Shown here: in pieces, positions 45,906-57,982 of the stretch
Position numbering within the stretch: the first letter of the stretch is position 1
Layout: every line of letters begins with the position of its first letter
The notes under the pieces: model-generated
What the model was told of the DNA's origin: nothing
Database searches by the model: none
What the model saw: the letters and a program-made list of their open reading frames with translations, nothing else
Made by a program: the position numbers and the translations under genes
NCBI GenBank assembly: GCA_009823505.1
Contig: VZQC01004543.1
Coordinates: 191,925-255,924 of the forward strand
Direction of reading: 5' to 3'
Length of the DNA: 64,000 nt
Source of the DNA: Rhizomys pruinosus
Lineage: Eukaryota; Chordata; Mammalia; Rodentia; Spalacidae

Positions 45906-48449
45906 TTGGTAGGAATAGATAAAACCTTCCCATGCTGAATTAGATCATATTTATATTTTATTTATTATAAAGTGTCATTAATATCTGAGTGGTTTGCAGA
46001 TTTGAAAATGAAAATGTATCAAGTACCCACGGAGAAACAAAGATAAAATGTAGATTTACAAAGGTGTACCATGGCCATGAATAACTATGGTATTTTGGGG
46101 AGCTTCATTGTTGGGTAAGGCATGATTGATATCCACCAAAATGGTTGACAAAAGTCTATAGCTCCCTGGGCCTGTAGGTGCCAAAGAGTAAACAAATATC
46201 TTATAAAAATAAGCAGGGCATGGTGATAAATGCCTTTAAATTCAACACTTGGGAGGCAGAGGAAGCCAAATCTCTGTGAGTTCAAGGCCGGCCTGGTCTA
46301 CATAGTGAGTTCTAGGCTAGCTTGGGCTACAGGTAGACCTTGTCTAAAAACAAACAAGCAAAAAACCCATGAAAAATAAAAAAAATAAAGGTTTCTCCCA
46401 ATTTGTACTATTGTTAAAGATTTCTTTACCAGGGGTGGGGTCCTCCCTCATGAGTTGTTGGACATGGAAGCTTTGGTAGTCCCAAAAATCTTAAAAAAAT
46501 GTTATTTCCACTAACATTGGTTGCACACGGGGAGTAGACACTAAGACTCTCTGGCTGAGGGACATGGCATGATGTGAGTGTGGAACCAGAGATCTACCTG
46601 GGACCAAGCTGAAAACTCCTGCCACTGGACAGCTGACCTTCATAGTGCTAGGCAGTTCAATTCAGATTACTAGGGGTAAATGATCCACAGAGTTCTGCTA
46701 TGGACTTTTCATGATGCACTAACTCATGCCAAGCAAGATGTTCCTGGTAGTACAATAGTGATTCATCTAGTATATGTACAAGAGGAATTTGCAATTGGAT
46801 TGTCTGTTCCTAGGGGAGGAACACACATCAGATATTGCCAGCTAGGTAGACACCTAGTGGTAGGGAATTTAGGCCACTCTTGGGAATCCATTGCAATTGT
46901 TATGTTAGAGGGCTGTGATACCCCTGCTAAGATATCATCCAAGATTTTGTGTTTATGCTTATGAAGTAGGTGGTTTTCATGGTCAGTTTGTTTTAGATGT
47001 TCATGCTTCTTTCAACTTGTCTTTTATTAGTAGGAAAAATACCACTGAAATGAACCAGTAGTCCATTAGAAACAGACTTAGAAACGATCTAAGAGCTGAA
47101 TGTCTCACCACAGTAGAAAAAATATTGTCCTACCTTTTTCAGCCCCTCCAAGTCCTACAGTCTCAAGCAGAAGAGGAAGAAAGAAAGAAAATATGGCTGG
47201 GAGAAGGGGTGGGGTGGGCTGTGTTATGGACGGCTTTACCAAAGAAAGACTGAACATGGAATACAAATGGCTGACCAAGATCATTAACTCAACTATGATC
47301 TTGAGGAAAATGGAGGAGCCAGGGATCCACTGACCCCTCCCAATCAGCCACCTTGTCTTGTCTTTATTAAGGGAGGGGTTAAGGGCATATAAGCAGGTAA
47401 TGCAAGGGTTTCGGCTTCTCCCACCATCACCATCTTGTGCAGAGTTTGCAGAGGTCCTGACAGGGATGAACGTGAGGGAGGGAGAGTGCCAACAATCCTG
47501 CAGGTGACAATTCAAGCAGCCCTCAATGAGCAAGCTTAAGAAAACTGCATAGATTCTCCTGAACTAGTTTGGGAGAATCTTTCTTCATTTTTATGCTGCA
47601 ACTGTAGGAGTTGGAAGCAGGACACTGCATGCTCCTGTGTTTCCCAGAAGGAATCTTTGCAACACAATCCCTCAAGAACAACATCTTCATCACCACAGAC
47701 ACTTCCCAGAGACAGTCCTCCCTGCAGCTGAGATATTTGAGAATTATAATGCATGAGGAGAATTCATATTGATCCTGTTATAAACTTTCCTGTGTGGAGG
47801 TTGAGAACAAATGGGGTGCACACAGCACTTTCCAAGTACAAGGGTCAACTTGAAAACAGGAACAGAGAAGTGACTGGAGACTTTTAGATGCTCTTGGTTA
47901 TCCTCTCCCTGACTACCTCAGACATAGAAACTTGAGGATAATTACTCTCTGGGAGGAAATAGTGTGTTTTCATTGATAACTGGTAATGTGGTTCACCCCA
48001 TTTGACTCAAGACAGAGGTGACACCATACTATTTCTTAGTATAAACCATGCATAAAAATTATCTGACCTCACTTTCATTACCTACATAATCTCAGGCTTT
48101 CATGGACAATAATGAATCTCTTCTTTCCTCCATTGTTGTGTTCTCACATTCTACTGCTGAGGCACCATCAACTTGGACAGGACATTCTCCCTTTCTGGAA
48201 ATTGTTTGGATTGTGTGGTTTGTATTTGGGTTCCTGACCAGTTGTTGGCAGAAATTATTGATTGTGTCAGATACCTGCAATCCACAGAACTGTATGCCCA
48301 TCATGGAATTACCAGGAGCCAAATTTCACTATTTAGAAGTTTGAGAACCCTGCTGAAAGGTGGCTACTGTCTCCCAAAGTGAGTATATTATGTACAAGGA
48401 AATACAAAATTTGGTGTTGGAATTTAAATAAACTTAATAAATTTACATG
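45906..48449. other. Noncoding DNA between unit C and the IGHV2 units
   Basis: Contains one B1 (46208). Around 47360-47460 a ggggttaagggcatataagc stretch looks like a promoter of an LTR, but no second copy exists. No protein family is recognisable in the open frames. Confidence 0.4.
46208..46385 (+). mobile_element. B1 SINE
   Basis: Diverged B1 (gcagggcatggtgataaatgc to gaccttgtctaaaaacaaac). Confidence 0.85.
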
Positions 48450-49457
48450 ATTGCTTTTACTGAATGCTGTTAGAAATGTTATTAACCAAATGTGTACTGA
48501 AATAATTCACATCAAAAGAAGAAAGTGATCTGATACTGGATTGCAGATACCACTTAAGTGGTATCTCTTCTTTGTGATTTTTCTTCTCTACAGTTCCATG
48601 GAGAATGATATAATGACAGAGTGCTTGCACACAGTAACTCACCCAGACTTCCAAAAAAATTAACAATAGCAAAGTGATTGGGCTGATAGCATTAAATCCC
48701 ATACATTTTTTCTCAAATTTTATTGAAAAATGGGGAAATATTTAATAATACCAAGTAGTCTAACATTCAGCATAATTTCTCCAAATATTCCTGCAACCGT
48801 CAGAGTGTTTTAGGTAAGGGGAGTCCAGCACACATGGAGTTGGGCAACCATCAGAACTTCAAGGAAGGCTGTCTCCCACCATAGACAACTGTCTCCACCA
48901 CTGCCACATGCATATCAAAGACCAGGCATAAATACAAAAGGCCTCCAGGGTAGAGGAAATAAACGGAAATCAAATCAGTCAGCCCAGGATCGAGGGGATG
49001 TCCTCACATAGGAAGAACTTGCCTTGGGCCCAAAAAATACATGGTGGTAAGGAGAAGGTAGAACTCTGGAGAGTTGAATGGATGAAGGAAGGTCACTGTC
49101 ACATGTAGAGAACCATCATTCCTGGATGATGATGAACGTTGGAAAAGAATGATGGAGGAAGAGCCATGGATGCTGAACATGGATGGAAGAAACACGTATG
49201 AGTAAGTGAAAGCACTATTAGGTTCCACTCAAATTATGTGAGAGCTTTCCATCTGGGCTTTGGCTTTTAATTTCTCTATAGTGATGATGCATATTTCCAA
49301 GACTCTATGTAAATGTATAGAAACATTTAACATTCAGGGAATTGAGATACATATAAGGGAATCCCCATATTGAAGTCTCTGCCCCTCACCTTCCTGTGAA
49401 AAATTACTGTTATCTTATTTTATTACATTTGTTAGCATAAAACATTGAACTTCAAGT

Positions 49458-49600
49458 TTGGTGTGGTGGTACAAGCATTTAATCCCAAACTCTGAAAGCA
49501 TAGGCAAGTAGACTACTGTGAAAGTGGGGCCAGCCAGATCAAGTTCCAGGCCATCTTGGGCTAGCTACATGGAGATACTGCCTAATAACATATTTTTTTT
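49458..49600 (+). mobile_element. Old B1 SINE (shared by both IGHV2 units)
   Basis: Diverged B1 matching the one at 56567, so it predates the IGHV2 duplication. Confidence 0.75.
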
Positions 49601-49971
49601 AGAAAGTAACTTCAGTCTTATTGTATTAGTTTGTTACAAGGCTTTATGGAGAGCAGATCCTGCTTATGCCACAGGGATTGAATCAATGCATTGTGGAATA
49701 CTATTTCAATGTGCTAAGAAAGGCGAGATGAAGGGAGAGACACAGAGGCAGAGGTAAGCAAATAGGTTTGGAATTTGAGTAGCAAGTCTATGGCCATTGT
49801 TTGTACAAGTGTGTAGATTAGCCCAGAAACATGAGAACAAATTTTAGGAGCTCAATCATTTCTCTGAAAAACTTTGGAGTCACAGGATCAATTGTTTGAG
49901 GTGTGCCCTCACATGATTGATTTCCTACATGAGTGACAACACTAAGATAAACTCTACTGAGATTAAAAAGG

Positions 49972-50141
49972 GATTTATTTATTTATTTATTTATTTATTT
50001 ATTTTTGAGACGGGGTCTCTCTATAGCCCCAGCTGGCCTGGACCTCACTCTATAGAACAGGCTGGCCTTGAACTCACAGAGATCTGCCTGCTTCTGCCTC
50101 CCGAGTGCTAGGATTAATGGCGTGCACCACCACAGCTGGCT
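49972..50141 (-). mobile_element. B1 SINE
   Basis: Reverse B1 with a (TTTA)n tail complement; absent from the sister unit near 57060. Confidence 0.9.
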
Positions 50142-50240
50142 TAAAGATGGTTCTTAGCCACTATGTGGGTGCTGAGAATTGAACCCATCTCCTTTGCAAG
50201 AGCAGTCAGTGCTCTTACCTGCTGAGCCATCTCCCCCCCC
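50142..50240 (-). mobile_element. Truncated B2 SINE
   Basis: Head half of a reverse B2 (gatggttcttagccactatg to tgagccatctccccc), joined directly to the preceding B1. Confidence 0.85.
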
Positions 50241-50610
50241 CAAAAAGGGTTTTTTTTTGCACAAAGTTTCAATAAAAATTGGCTTTGAAAAAAAGTTGAA
50301 AAAAATAAAATAATTTGAAGAGGAAAGAAAAAAGGGAGATTTTTATGCTAAACCTTAAACACGCTTCCTGACAAGACCTCGAACACTGTACACTACCATC
50401 ATAATACTTCTGCTGAAACTGACTGGTATTATAGATGCATTGATGAAATAGTAGTCTTCTCACTTAACTACATGAATACAGACTCACTTAGTATAAGACA
50501 TTTCCCAAAAAGTTGCCACATGGAACATGCAACCTGAATTATAAAAATGTCTGTTTTCAATCAGGAAAACTGGCAAGAAGTGAGAAAAGGACCCTTGGGC
50601 TCAGTCTCCA

Positions 50611-50824
50611 GTTCTTTAACCAGCTATGATATGCACTGGATCTGGGAGCCTCCAGGAAATGGTCTGGAATGGATGGGTGTAATGTGGACTAGTGGAAACA
50701 CAGCTTATAATTCAGGTCTCCAATCCCGGCTCACCATCAGCAGGGACACCTCCAAGAGCCATGTTCTCCTGAAATTGAACAAACTGCGGCCTGAGGACAC
50801 AGCTGTGTATTACTGTGCCAGAGA
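50611..50824 (+). pseudogene. IGHV2-like V, leader and FR1 deleted
   Basis: The V sequence starts at the end of FR1/CDR1 (S-L-T-S-Y-D-M-H-W) and continues intact through FR2 (G-L-E-W-M-G), CDR2, FR3 ([12 protein letters not shown]) and Y-Y-C-A-R. Just before it, 50555-50610 matches the 5' promoter flank of the intact sister gene (about 57260-57310). About 383 bp holding the rest of the flank, the leader, the intron and FR1 were therefore removed and the ends joined at gtctccag/ttctttaacc. Trp41 and the second Cys remain; the first Cys is gone. RSS and CTCF-like motif survive. It cannot produce a V domain, though the open frame continues upstream by chance. Confidence 0.92.
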
Positions 50825-50863
50825 CACAATGAGGGAAGTTCAGAGTGAGGCCAGACACAAACC
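50825..50863 (+). other. V-RSS (23-bp spacer)
   Basis: Heptamer CACAATG (one mismatch), 23-bp spacer, nonamer ACACAAACC at 50855-50863. The spacer differs from that of the intact sister by one base. Confidence 0.92.
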
Positions 50864-50885
50864 TCCCAGCTCTAAATGCTCACGA

Positions 50886-50900
50886 CAAGTAGGGGGCGCT
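50886..50900 (+). promoter_or_regulatory. CTCF-like motif
   Basis: CAAGTAGGGGGCGCT, one base off the CTCF core at its second position (A for C), 22 bp after the nonamer, in V orientation. Confidence 0.65.
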
Positions 50901-51409
50901 GAAGATCTGCAGTGCTGCTCAGTACTAACAGTGGCTCCTGGGGACCAGTGGGGCTTCCTCAGAATACAGAAGATTCAGGAATTAGCGGATGTTCTTCCAA
51001 CCTGCAGAAGGCAACTGAGATTCGTTAACTGCCTGAATCTACTGTTTCCTTTTTCTGCTCAGAACATTCTCTAGGAATCCTTCTATACGGCACATTCAAT
51101 GCTCCTCAAGATGAGCCTTGGCATCTTGCACATGCGTCTGTGAGGGTAGTATAACAGCAGGAAACTGAAAGAGTCTGTCTTTCCTTATCTCCATGGGTCC
51201 CATTCCAGGTGCAAGACTAGGAGTCAGGGTTTGTCTTGGTGAATACTTCATAGTCACTATCCCTCACCTCCACTGTTGCAGATTATTATCTCACCACTGG
51301 TGCATAAGAGACCTGGATCCAATAGTCTCTAGAGAAGGTTTTTTTTGTTCTTGGCCCTTCCAAGGTCAACTAAATCTCAAGGGGTGATGGGGCATCACTC
51401 AGAATATCC

Positions 51410-51860
51410 TGTAACTCTAGTGGGTAAAGCAAGACCTTACTTTGTCTTTGCCTAGTTGGAACTGGTAAAAGGAAAGCCAAAAGAAGCCAGGGCCTCCCCT
51501 AAGAGTCCAAGTGACCCATAAGAATAAAATCCTCAACTGACCTTAAGAAAAATAAAACTGGCCAGGCGTGGTGGCGCACGGCTTTAATCCTAGCACTTGG
51601 GAGGCAGAGGCAGGCGGATCTTTGTGAGTTCAAGGCAGCCTGGTCTACAGAGGGAATTCCAGGACAGCTGGGGCTACAGGAAGACCCTGTCTCAAACAGA
51701 AGGAAAAAAAAAGAAAAATAAATCTCAGTTAATTTGTGCTAACTGTGTGGGCTTAAACATATAAAAGGAAAGAATATCCAAATATTAAATCAATCAATAT
51801 ATTTCTGTTAAAGCTGGATAAATTATACTTCCCAGATATTAGGTTTAAAAGTTTATATGA
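51410..51860 (+). repeat. Unclassified repeat shared with 25040-25330
   Basis: Shared blocks include tggaactggtaaa, gaaagccaaaag and gatcctcagctgaccctgag-like text. The B1 at 51561 interrupts it here. I cannot name the family. Confidence 0.5.
51561..51722 (+). mobile_element. B1 SINE, well preserved
   Basis: Begins ggccaggcgtggtggcgcac and keeps the internal gagttcaaggc region and an A-rich tail; among the least diverged B1s in the window. Confidence 0.92.
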
Positions 51861-51889
51861 GTTTTTTTTCAATGTCCTCTAGTTTATTT

Positions 51890-51993
51890 TCTTTTTTTCC
51901 ACATAAATTTATTTATATTTTTTTATCAAATCTAGACCCGTGTTCCCGCCCATTCCCCCACCCCGCAAGAGCTCATGCATTCTGCCAAACATG
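51890..51993 (-). mobile_element. L1 3'-tail fragment
   Basis: Nearly the same as the right part of 44175-44280 (ttatcaaatctagacccgtg, gagctcatgcattctgcca). Confidence 0.75.
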
Positions 51994-51997
51994 ATGA

Positions 51998-52126
51998 GTT
52001 TTTTTTGAGATAGGGTCTCTCTATAGCCCCAGCTGGTTTGGAACTCTGTAGACTAGGCTGCCTTGAACTCACAGAGATCCACCTGCCTCTGCCTCCCAAG
52101 TGCTAGGATTAAAGGCGTGTGCCACA
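51998..52126 (-). mobile_element. B1 SINE
   Basis: Reverse B1 (tgagatagggtctctctatag through taaaggcgtgtgccac). Confidence 0.9.
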
Positions 52127-52299
52127 TCAATCCGATAAGAGATACTGTTTAGCAGATATAGAACTTCAGATCTTGGCTGCGAATAACAGTGCAATGCCAC
52201 CTGCATCATAAAGGACAAGCCCACTCTTGTCAAAATTAAATGATAAAACTTCTGTCTCGTTCTAGAAGCCATTTAAGAGGGAAATCGTACTGTGACTCT

Positions 52300-54900
52300 A
52301 GCAACTCCAATAGTTGTCAAAATCCCAGGAAAACAGATCCTAAAGGGAACAAAAAATGATTTAACACTGCAGCAAAAAACACTTGAGAGACAACACATGA
52401 ACCCTAAACCCAAAAGACAGGAAGAAATAACAGAATGAGGAGCAGAAATCAATGAAATAGATACAAAGAAAACAATACACAGAATCAAGGAATCCAAAAG
52501 CTGGTTCTTTGAAGAGATAAACATAATAAACAGACCTTTAGCTCAGTTAACCAAAAACAAAAAAGAAAGAGCAACTCCAAATCAACGTATTCATGATGAA
52601 AGGGGAAAAGATCCAGACAATCATATGGGAATACTTCAAAAACCTTTACTCCACTAAATTTGAAAACCTAAGAGAAAGGGATGAATATTTGAAATCCTGG
52701 GAACCAACAAAGCTTAACCAAGAAGAGATTGACAGTTTAAACAGACCCATAATATTTGAGGAAATGGAGGATGTAATAAAAAAAAAACTTCCCAACTAAA
52801 AAAAGGCAGAGCCCAGATAGATTCACAGCACAATTCTATAAAACATTTAATGAGGTTCTACAACCATTTCTACTCAAACTGTTCAGAAGTTGATGAACAG
52901 AGGGAAGTCTCCCAAATTCCTTCTATGAAGCCAGCATTGCTCTAATACCAAAAGGAGACAAACATACAACCAAAAGAGAAAGCTACATTCCCTTCTCATT
53001 AATGAACATAGATTCAAAAATTCTCAACAACATACATGCAAATTCCATACAGACCCACATGAAAAAGATCATCCATCATGATCAAGCTGGATTCATACCA
53101 GAGATTCAGGGATGGTTCAACATATGTAAAATAATAAATATCATAAAACACATAAATGGACTGAAAGACAAACACCATAGGATCATCTCAATTGATGCAG
53201 ATAAAGCCTTTGAGAGGATCCAGCATCCTTTCATGTTTAAAGTCCTAGAGGGAATTGGACTGAAGGGAACATTCCTCAACATGACCAAAGCCATATATAG
53301 CAAACCTACTGCCAATATCATCCTAAATGGAGAAACAATTTCCTTTACAGGAAGCCAGCAAGGCTGCCCCTTATCTCTACTCCTCTTCAACACAGTGTTT
53401 GAAATGCTTGCTAGGGCAATAAGACACGAGAAGGAAATTAAATGAGTACTAATCAGAAAAGAGGATATTAAGCTATCCCTTTTTGCAGATAATATGATAG
53501 TTTACCTAAGGGATGGTGAAAACTCCACCAGAAAACTTCTAGAAATAATGAAGTGTTTCAGTAAAGTGGCAGGATATAAAATTAACCTGGAAAAATCAGT
53601 AGCTTTTCTTTACACCAACAATAAACAAGTAGAGAAGGAACATGAGAAGACCTTCCAACTCAAAATAGCCTCAGAAAAAAATACCTGGGAAGAAACCTAA
53701 ACAAAAACACTAAAGTTCTCTAAAACAAAAAAATTAACCCCCTGAAGAAGGAGATAGAAAATGACATCAAAATATGGAAAGATCTCCAATGCTCATGGAT
53801 TTGAAAAAATTAATATATTAAAAAAAATCTCCATTTTACCCAAATTCATTTACAGATTCAATTCAATCCCAATCAAAATTTTCATGATATTCTTCATAGA
53901 CTTGGAAAAAATCCTTAGATTAATATGGAAAAACTAAAGACCCCAAATAGCTAAAGCAACCATGAGTGAAAAATGCAATAAGGGGGAATTGCTCTACCAG
54001 ACTTCAACCTATGTTACAAGGCCATAGTCATAAGACAGCTTCATACTGCTTCATACTGGCACAAAAACGGACCTGTTGACCAATGGAACAAAATTGAAGA
54101 TCCAAACTTGAGCTCATACAATTTCAGCCACCTTATATTTGACAAAGAGCCAAAAAAAAAAAACCTCAATGGAGGAAGGATAGCATCTTCAGCAAACATG
54201 CTGGCAAAACTGGACCACCATTTGTAGAAGAACAAAATTAAAACCCTACCTCTCATCCTGTACAAAAATGAACTCCAAGTGGGTCAAAGATCTCAACGTG
54301 AAACTTGAAAACCTGAAGGTGATTGAAGAAAAAGTTAGCAACAGCAAACAAGATATAGGGATAGGAAAAGACTCTAAATCAGACAGCAGCTACTCAGGAA
54401 ATAAGGTCAACCGTTGACAAATGGCACCTCATCAAACTCCAAAGCTTCTGTACAGCGAAAGAAACAATCAAGGAAGTGAAGAGAAAACCCACAGAGTGGG
54501 AGGAAATCTTCACCAGTGATTCATCTGACAGAGCATTAACATCTCACTCTGATAAGACTGGCTAAGATCAAGAAAACAAAAGATACCAAATGCTATATAG
54601 GTTGTGGGTAAAGGGGAACACTCCTCCACTGGTAGTGGGAATGTAAACTTGTACAACCATTATGGAAAGCAGTATGGAGAACACTTAAAAGACTCAAAAT
54701 GAGCCTATCACCTGACCCAGTCATACCACTCCTGAGTATATACCCACAAGAATTATCCTACTGCCAACATACATACACTTCTATGTTTATTGCAGCGCTC
54801 TTCACAACAGTGAAGAGCTGGAACCAACCCAAATGCCCCTGAACTAACAAGTGGATGACAAAAAAATGTGGTCCATCTACACAGTGGAGTACTATTCATT
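52300..54900 (+). mobile_element. L1 ORF2, reverse transcriptase to C-terminus
   Basis: A 5'-truncated L1 on the + strand. RT motifs are visible in pieces: L-I-P-K-G region near 52950, I-S-I-D-A-D-K-A-F near 53190, G-S-Q-Q-G-C-P-L-S near 53350, and the catalytic box near 53485. There the usual F-A-D-D reads F-A-D-N, so the active site is lost. The C-terminal W-H-K-N region follows at about 54055 and the final ORF2 segment at 54590-54890. Frames are broken by stops and indels. It separates the two IGHV2 units. Confidence 0.92.
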
Positions 54901-55289
54901 TGTGGATGCTCACACCAAATCTCCAGACAAATAAGGAGAAACCCCATAAATGGAAGCTTTGGAAGTCTCCATTGAGTAATTCTAATGGATTTTAAATTAA
55001 ACATTTAATTTCACCCTGTCTTACTTCTTCTGGTTCCCTACAAAACATGTACCTAATTGTCTTTACTTCTCCTTCACAAGCAAAAGACAAGGACATTCTG
55101 TTCTCCATAGCTATAATTTTGGGGTCTTTTAGAAAAAGCCACTGAAGTTATAACCCAATAGCCAATGGTAACACAATGGTAATCCTTGTTCAGAATGAAG
55201 AAGTCAGAGAGTCAGGCACTGAATTCCCTATTTGCAATTTGGGTTACTTCTACAGAGGTAATTAATAGTAATTAATTAGGAGATAGAAA

Positions 55290-55505
55290 TAGGAACAACA
55301 AGGACAAAAAAGACTTGTTCAAAGGACTGACCAGAACTGTAAAATTTTGTGTCAAAAAAGTTAAAAAAAGACTGAGAAAAAGATATAAGATGGGACTTAA
55401 TATATAGGGGAGAATGCATGAATTCCAGTGAGGGAGGATGGGGTAACAGGTCTAAATTTGATTAAGAAATGTATGAACTCTACAAAAGCCCAATAAAAAT
55501 TAGTA
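55290..55505 (+). mobile_element. L1 3'-tail
   Basis: L1 3' UTR-like tail ending cccaataaaaatt. It may be the 3' end of the L1 at 52300, with 54900-55290 as unrecognised 3' sequence. Confidence 0.7.
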
Positions 55506-56566
55506 AAAAAGGAAATTACCTATGCAGTTTTTAGTCAAGATACACTTTCCACTAAGCATTCTTTTTCTCAGATGAGATCAGATTTACCAGATCTTCCAGT
55601 AAACATATCCCTGCCAGAAAACAAATATGCCAGAGCCATCAGAAAAGGAGGTATCTGTGCTGTTTTTATGAAAATGAATCTGACACAATCTATCAATCCA
55701 GCATAGTAATCAACACTGGAATGCAGAGTGCTGTCAAACAGTAACTCACCCAGGCTACCAAAAAATTAATTGATTAATTAATTAATTAACTGATCTGATA
55801 GCATTTGTTCTCATATATTTTTCTCAAATTTTTAAACAAGAAGAAACTATTAAATAAACCCACATGGTCACACGTTCATCATAATATCTGAAAATATTCC
55901 TGACACCATCAGAGTGTCACGGTCCTCACAAGGGGAGCCCAGCACACATGGATGTATGCACGATCAGAACCTCAGGAAGGCTGTCTCCCCATAGTAGGTG
56001 ACTGTCTCCATAACTCTACTCACATATCAAAGATCAGCCAAAAATGCAAATGGCCTCCAATTAATAGGAAGTGAATGTGAATGCAATCAATCCATCCAGG
56101 ACACAGAGTATGTCCTCACACAATATCCCTTGACTGCAAGTCACAACAAAACAATGTGGGCAGGTAAAGGCATAGCCTTGTAGCAGTGAAGGGATGAAGG
56201 AATTTCACCATCACAACCACAGAATGATCATTCATGGGAAGCCTAGAAAAAGAACGTTGGAGGAAGGACCATAGATAATGAACATGGATGGGAGGGAAGA
56301 GGTGCAAGTTAGTGTAAGCACTTCTAGGCTCTGCCCAAGTGGTGTTGGAGCTTTACATCTGGATTTTGGCTTTGATTTCTCTAGAGTTACGGTACATCTT
56401 GCCATACACTATATAACATCTATATTCATGTAACCTTCAGGAGACAGACAGGAAAGTCAGGCAATCCCCATATTGAAATATCTGTTCCTCATCTTCTTGT
56501 AATACATTACAATTCTCTGATTTATTTCCCTACAATGGTTAGCAAAATACATTGTGCCTCAATTTG

Positions 56567-56705
56567 GGTGTCCTGGCACACATCTTTAATCCCAGAACTC
56601 TGAAGGCAGAGACAGGTAGATTTCTGTGAACTTGAGGCCAACCTGATCAAGTCCCAGGTCAGCCAGGTCTATAGGGAACACTTTCTCAAAAAAAAAAAAT
56701 TAAAA
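56567..56705 (+). mobile_element. Old B1 SINE (shared by both IGHV2 units)
   Basis: Counterpart of 49458-49600, ending in an A-run. Confidence 0.78.
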
Positions 56706-57250
56706 AGATCCTCAGTAATGATTCCATATCAGTTGCATAAGAGCCTTTATGAAGATCAGATCCTGTCCATGATTCATGAATGTACACATTGTAGAATGGT
56801 TTTTCATATGTGATCAAGGAAAGGAGAGATAAATGAAGAGTTAAAGAAAAGAGATAGTGAGTAAGCAAGTGAGTGTGGGTGTCAATTTTATGGTTGTTGT
56901 TTGGACAACTAGTAAGTTTAGCCACGCAGCATGGGACCACAATCATGCTCTTGATTCTTTACCCAGAGAAATTTGGATTCACAGGATCAACTGAGTGAGA
57001 GGTGTTTTCTCACAAACTGGATTTCCTATACGAGTGACAAGACTAAGCTCTACTCCACTGATCAAACAAGGTGGATTTTATGCTCCCCTTAAGCATGGTT
57101 TGTGACCACAAGTCCATGAACACTGCACACTATCATCATAAAACCTAAAGTCTGGTCTTCCTCGACTACATGAATGCTGACTCACTTAATATAAGACACC
57201 CCCCCCCAAACTTTCCTCCACTGATCACAAAGAAAGGAACATATCAGTGT

Positions 57251-57258
57251 GTTTGCAT
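57251..57258 (+). promoter_or_regulatory. Octamer-like site
   Basis: GTTTGCAT, seven of eight matches to the inverted octamer ATTTGCAT, 214 bp before the leader ATG. It is the only octamer-like site I see upstream of this gene; it is somewhat far and imperfect. Confidence 0.45.
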
Positions 57259-57471
57259 GCAGGAAATCCAACAGGAGACAAGAAAATGTCCCTCAGGTCT
57301 CTGTCTCCAGTACCTCTAAGCAGAATCAATATTCACCCATCATTGCTGATACTAATGGAGATCTTTCCTCTGCTCCCCTCTTATCTTCTCAGGATCCTCC
57401 CACATGCAAAGCAGGCCCCATTCTGAGGATGAAAGCCCAGCACCGGCTAAGGATCATCCATCAGAGCCAGC

Positions 57472-57906
57472 ATGGCTGTGCTGGGGCTGCTTCTCTGCCT
57501 GCTGTCTGCTCCCTACTGTGAGTGTCTCTGGGATTTCAGTTGACAAGGTTTGCCAGATTTTATACAATGTGTGTGATTACCTCTGATTTTCTCTGTTCCA
57601 AGCTGTCTTGGCCCAAGTCCAGCTGCAGGAGTCAGGACCAAGCCTGGTGAAGCCCTCAGAGACTCTGTCCCTCACATGCATTGTGTCTGGATTTTCTTTA
57701 ACCAACAATGATATACACTGGATCCAGCAGCCTCCAGGAAAGGGTCTGGAATGGATGGGTATAATATGGCATGATGGAAGCACAGCTTATAATTCAGGTC
57801 TCCAATCCCGGCTCACCATCAGCAAGGACACCTCCAAGAGCCAGGTTCTCCTGAAATTGAGCAACCTGCAGCCTGAGGACACAGCTGTGTATTACTGTGC
57901 CAGAGA
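57472..57906 (+). CDS. Functional IGHV2-like heavy-chain V gene
   Basis: Encodes the variable part of an immunoglobulin heavy chain, used after V(D)J joining in B cells. The leader exon is 57472-57517 (46 nt, [11 protein letters not shown]), donor gtgagt, intron 57518-57602 (85 bp), and exon 2 57603-57906 with 11 nt of leader. The mature region starts [12 protein letters not shown]1 has the first Cys (S-L-T-C), CDR1 is G-F-S-L-T-N-N-D (8), FR2 has W in I-H-W and G-L-E-W-M-G. CDR2 is I-W-H-D-G-S-T (7), FR3 is 38 residues ending A-V-Y-Y-C, followed by A-R. These lengths are those of mouse/rat IGHV2 (Q52). No stop, frameshift or missing key residue is seen. RSS and CTCF-like motif follow. It is the only complete V gene in the window. 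Family is assigned by eye; no exact gene name is possible. Confidence 0.95.
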
Positions 57907-57945
57907 CACAGTGAGGGAAGCTCAGAGTGAGGCCAGACACAAACC
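57907..57945 (+). other. V-RSS (23-bp spacer)
   Basis: Consensus heptamer CACAGTG at 57907-57913, 23-bp spacer, nonamer ACACAAACC at 57937-57945 (one mismatch to ACAAAAACC). Confidence 0.95.
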
Positions 57946-57967
57946 TCCCAGCTCTAAATGCTCACGA

Positions 57968-57982
57968 CCAGTAGGGGGCGCT
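57968..57982 (+). promoter_or_regulatory. Strong CTCF-like motif
   Basis: CCAGTAGGGGGCGCT fits the CTCF core throughout, 22 bp after the nonamer and in V orientation. Downstream-pointing sites at V genes are expected to pair with opposing sites near the 3' end of the locus during loop extrusion. Confidence 0.78.

Larger units (their letters stand above)
48450..51090 (+). repeat. IGHV2 duplication unit 1
   Basis: Matches 55560-58150 at an offset of about 7.1 kb: cacacatgga/atcagaac/ttcaaggaaggctgtctccc blocks near 48820, the 49000-49300 region, the V gene, and the 3' flank to about 51080. SINEs at 49972-50240 and an L1 tail scrap near 50260-50335 are private to this copy. Confidence 0.8.
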
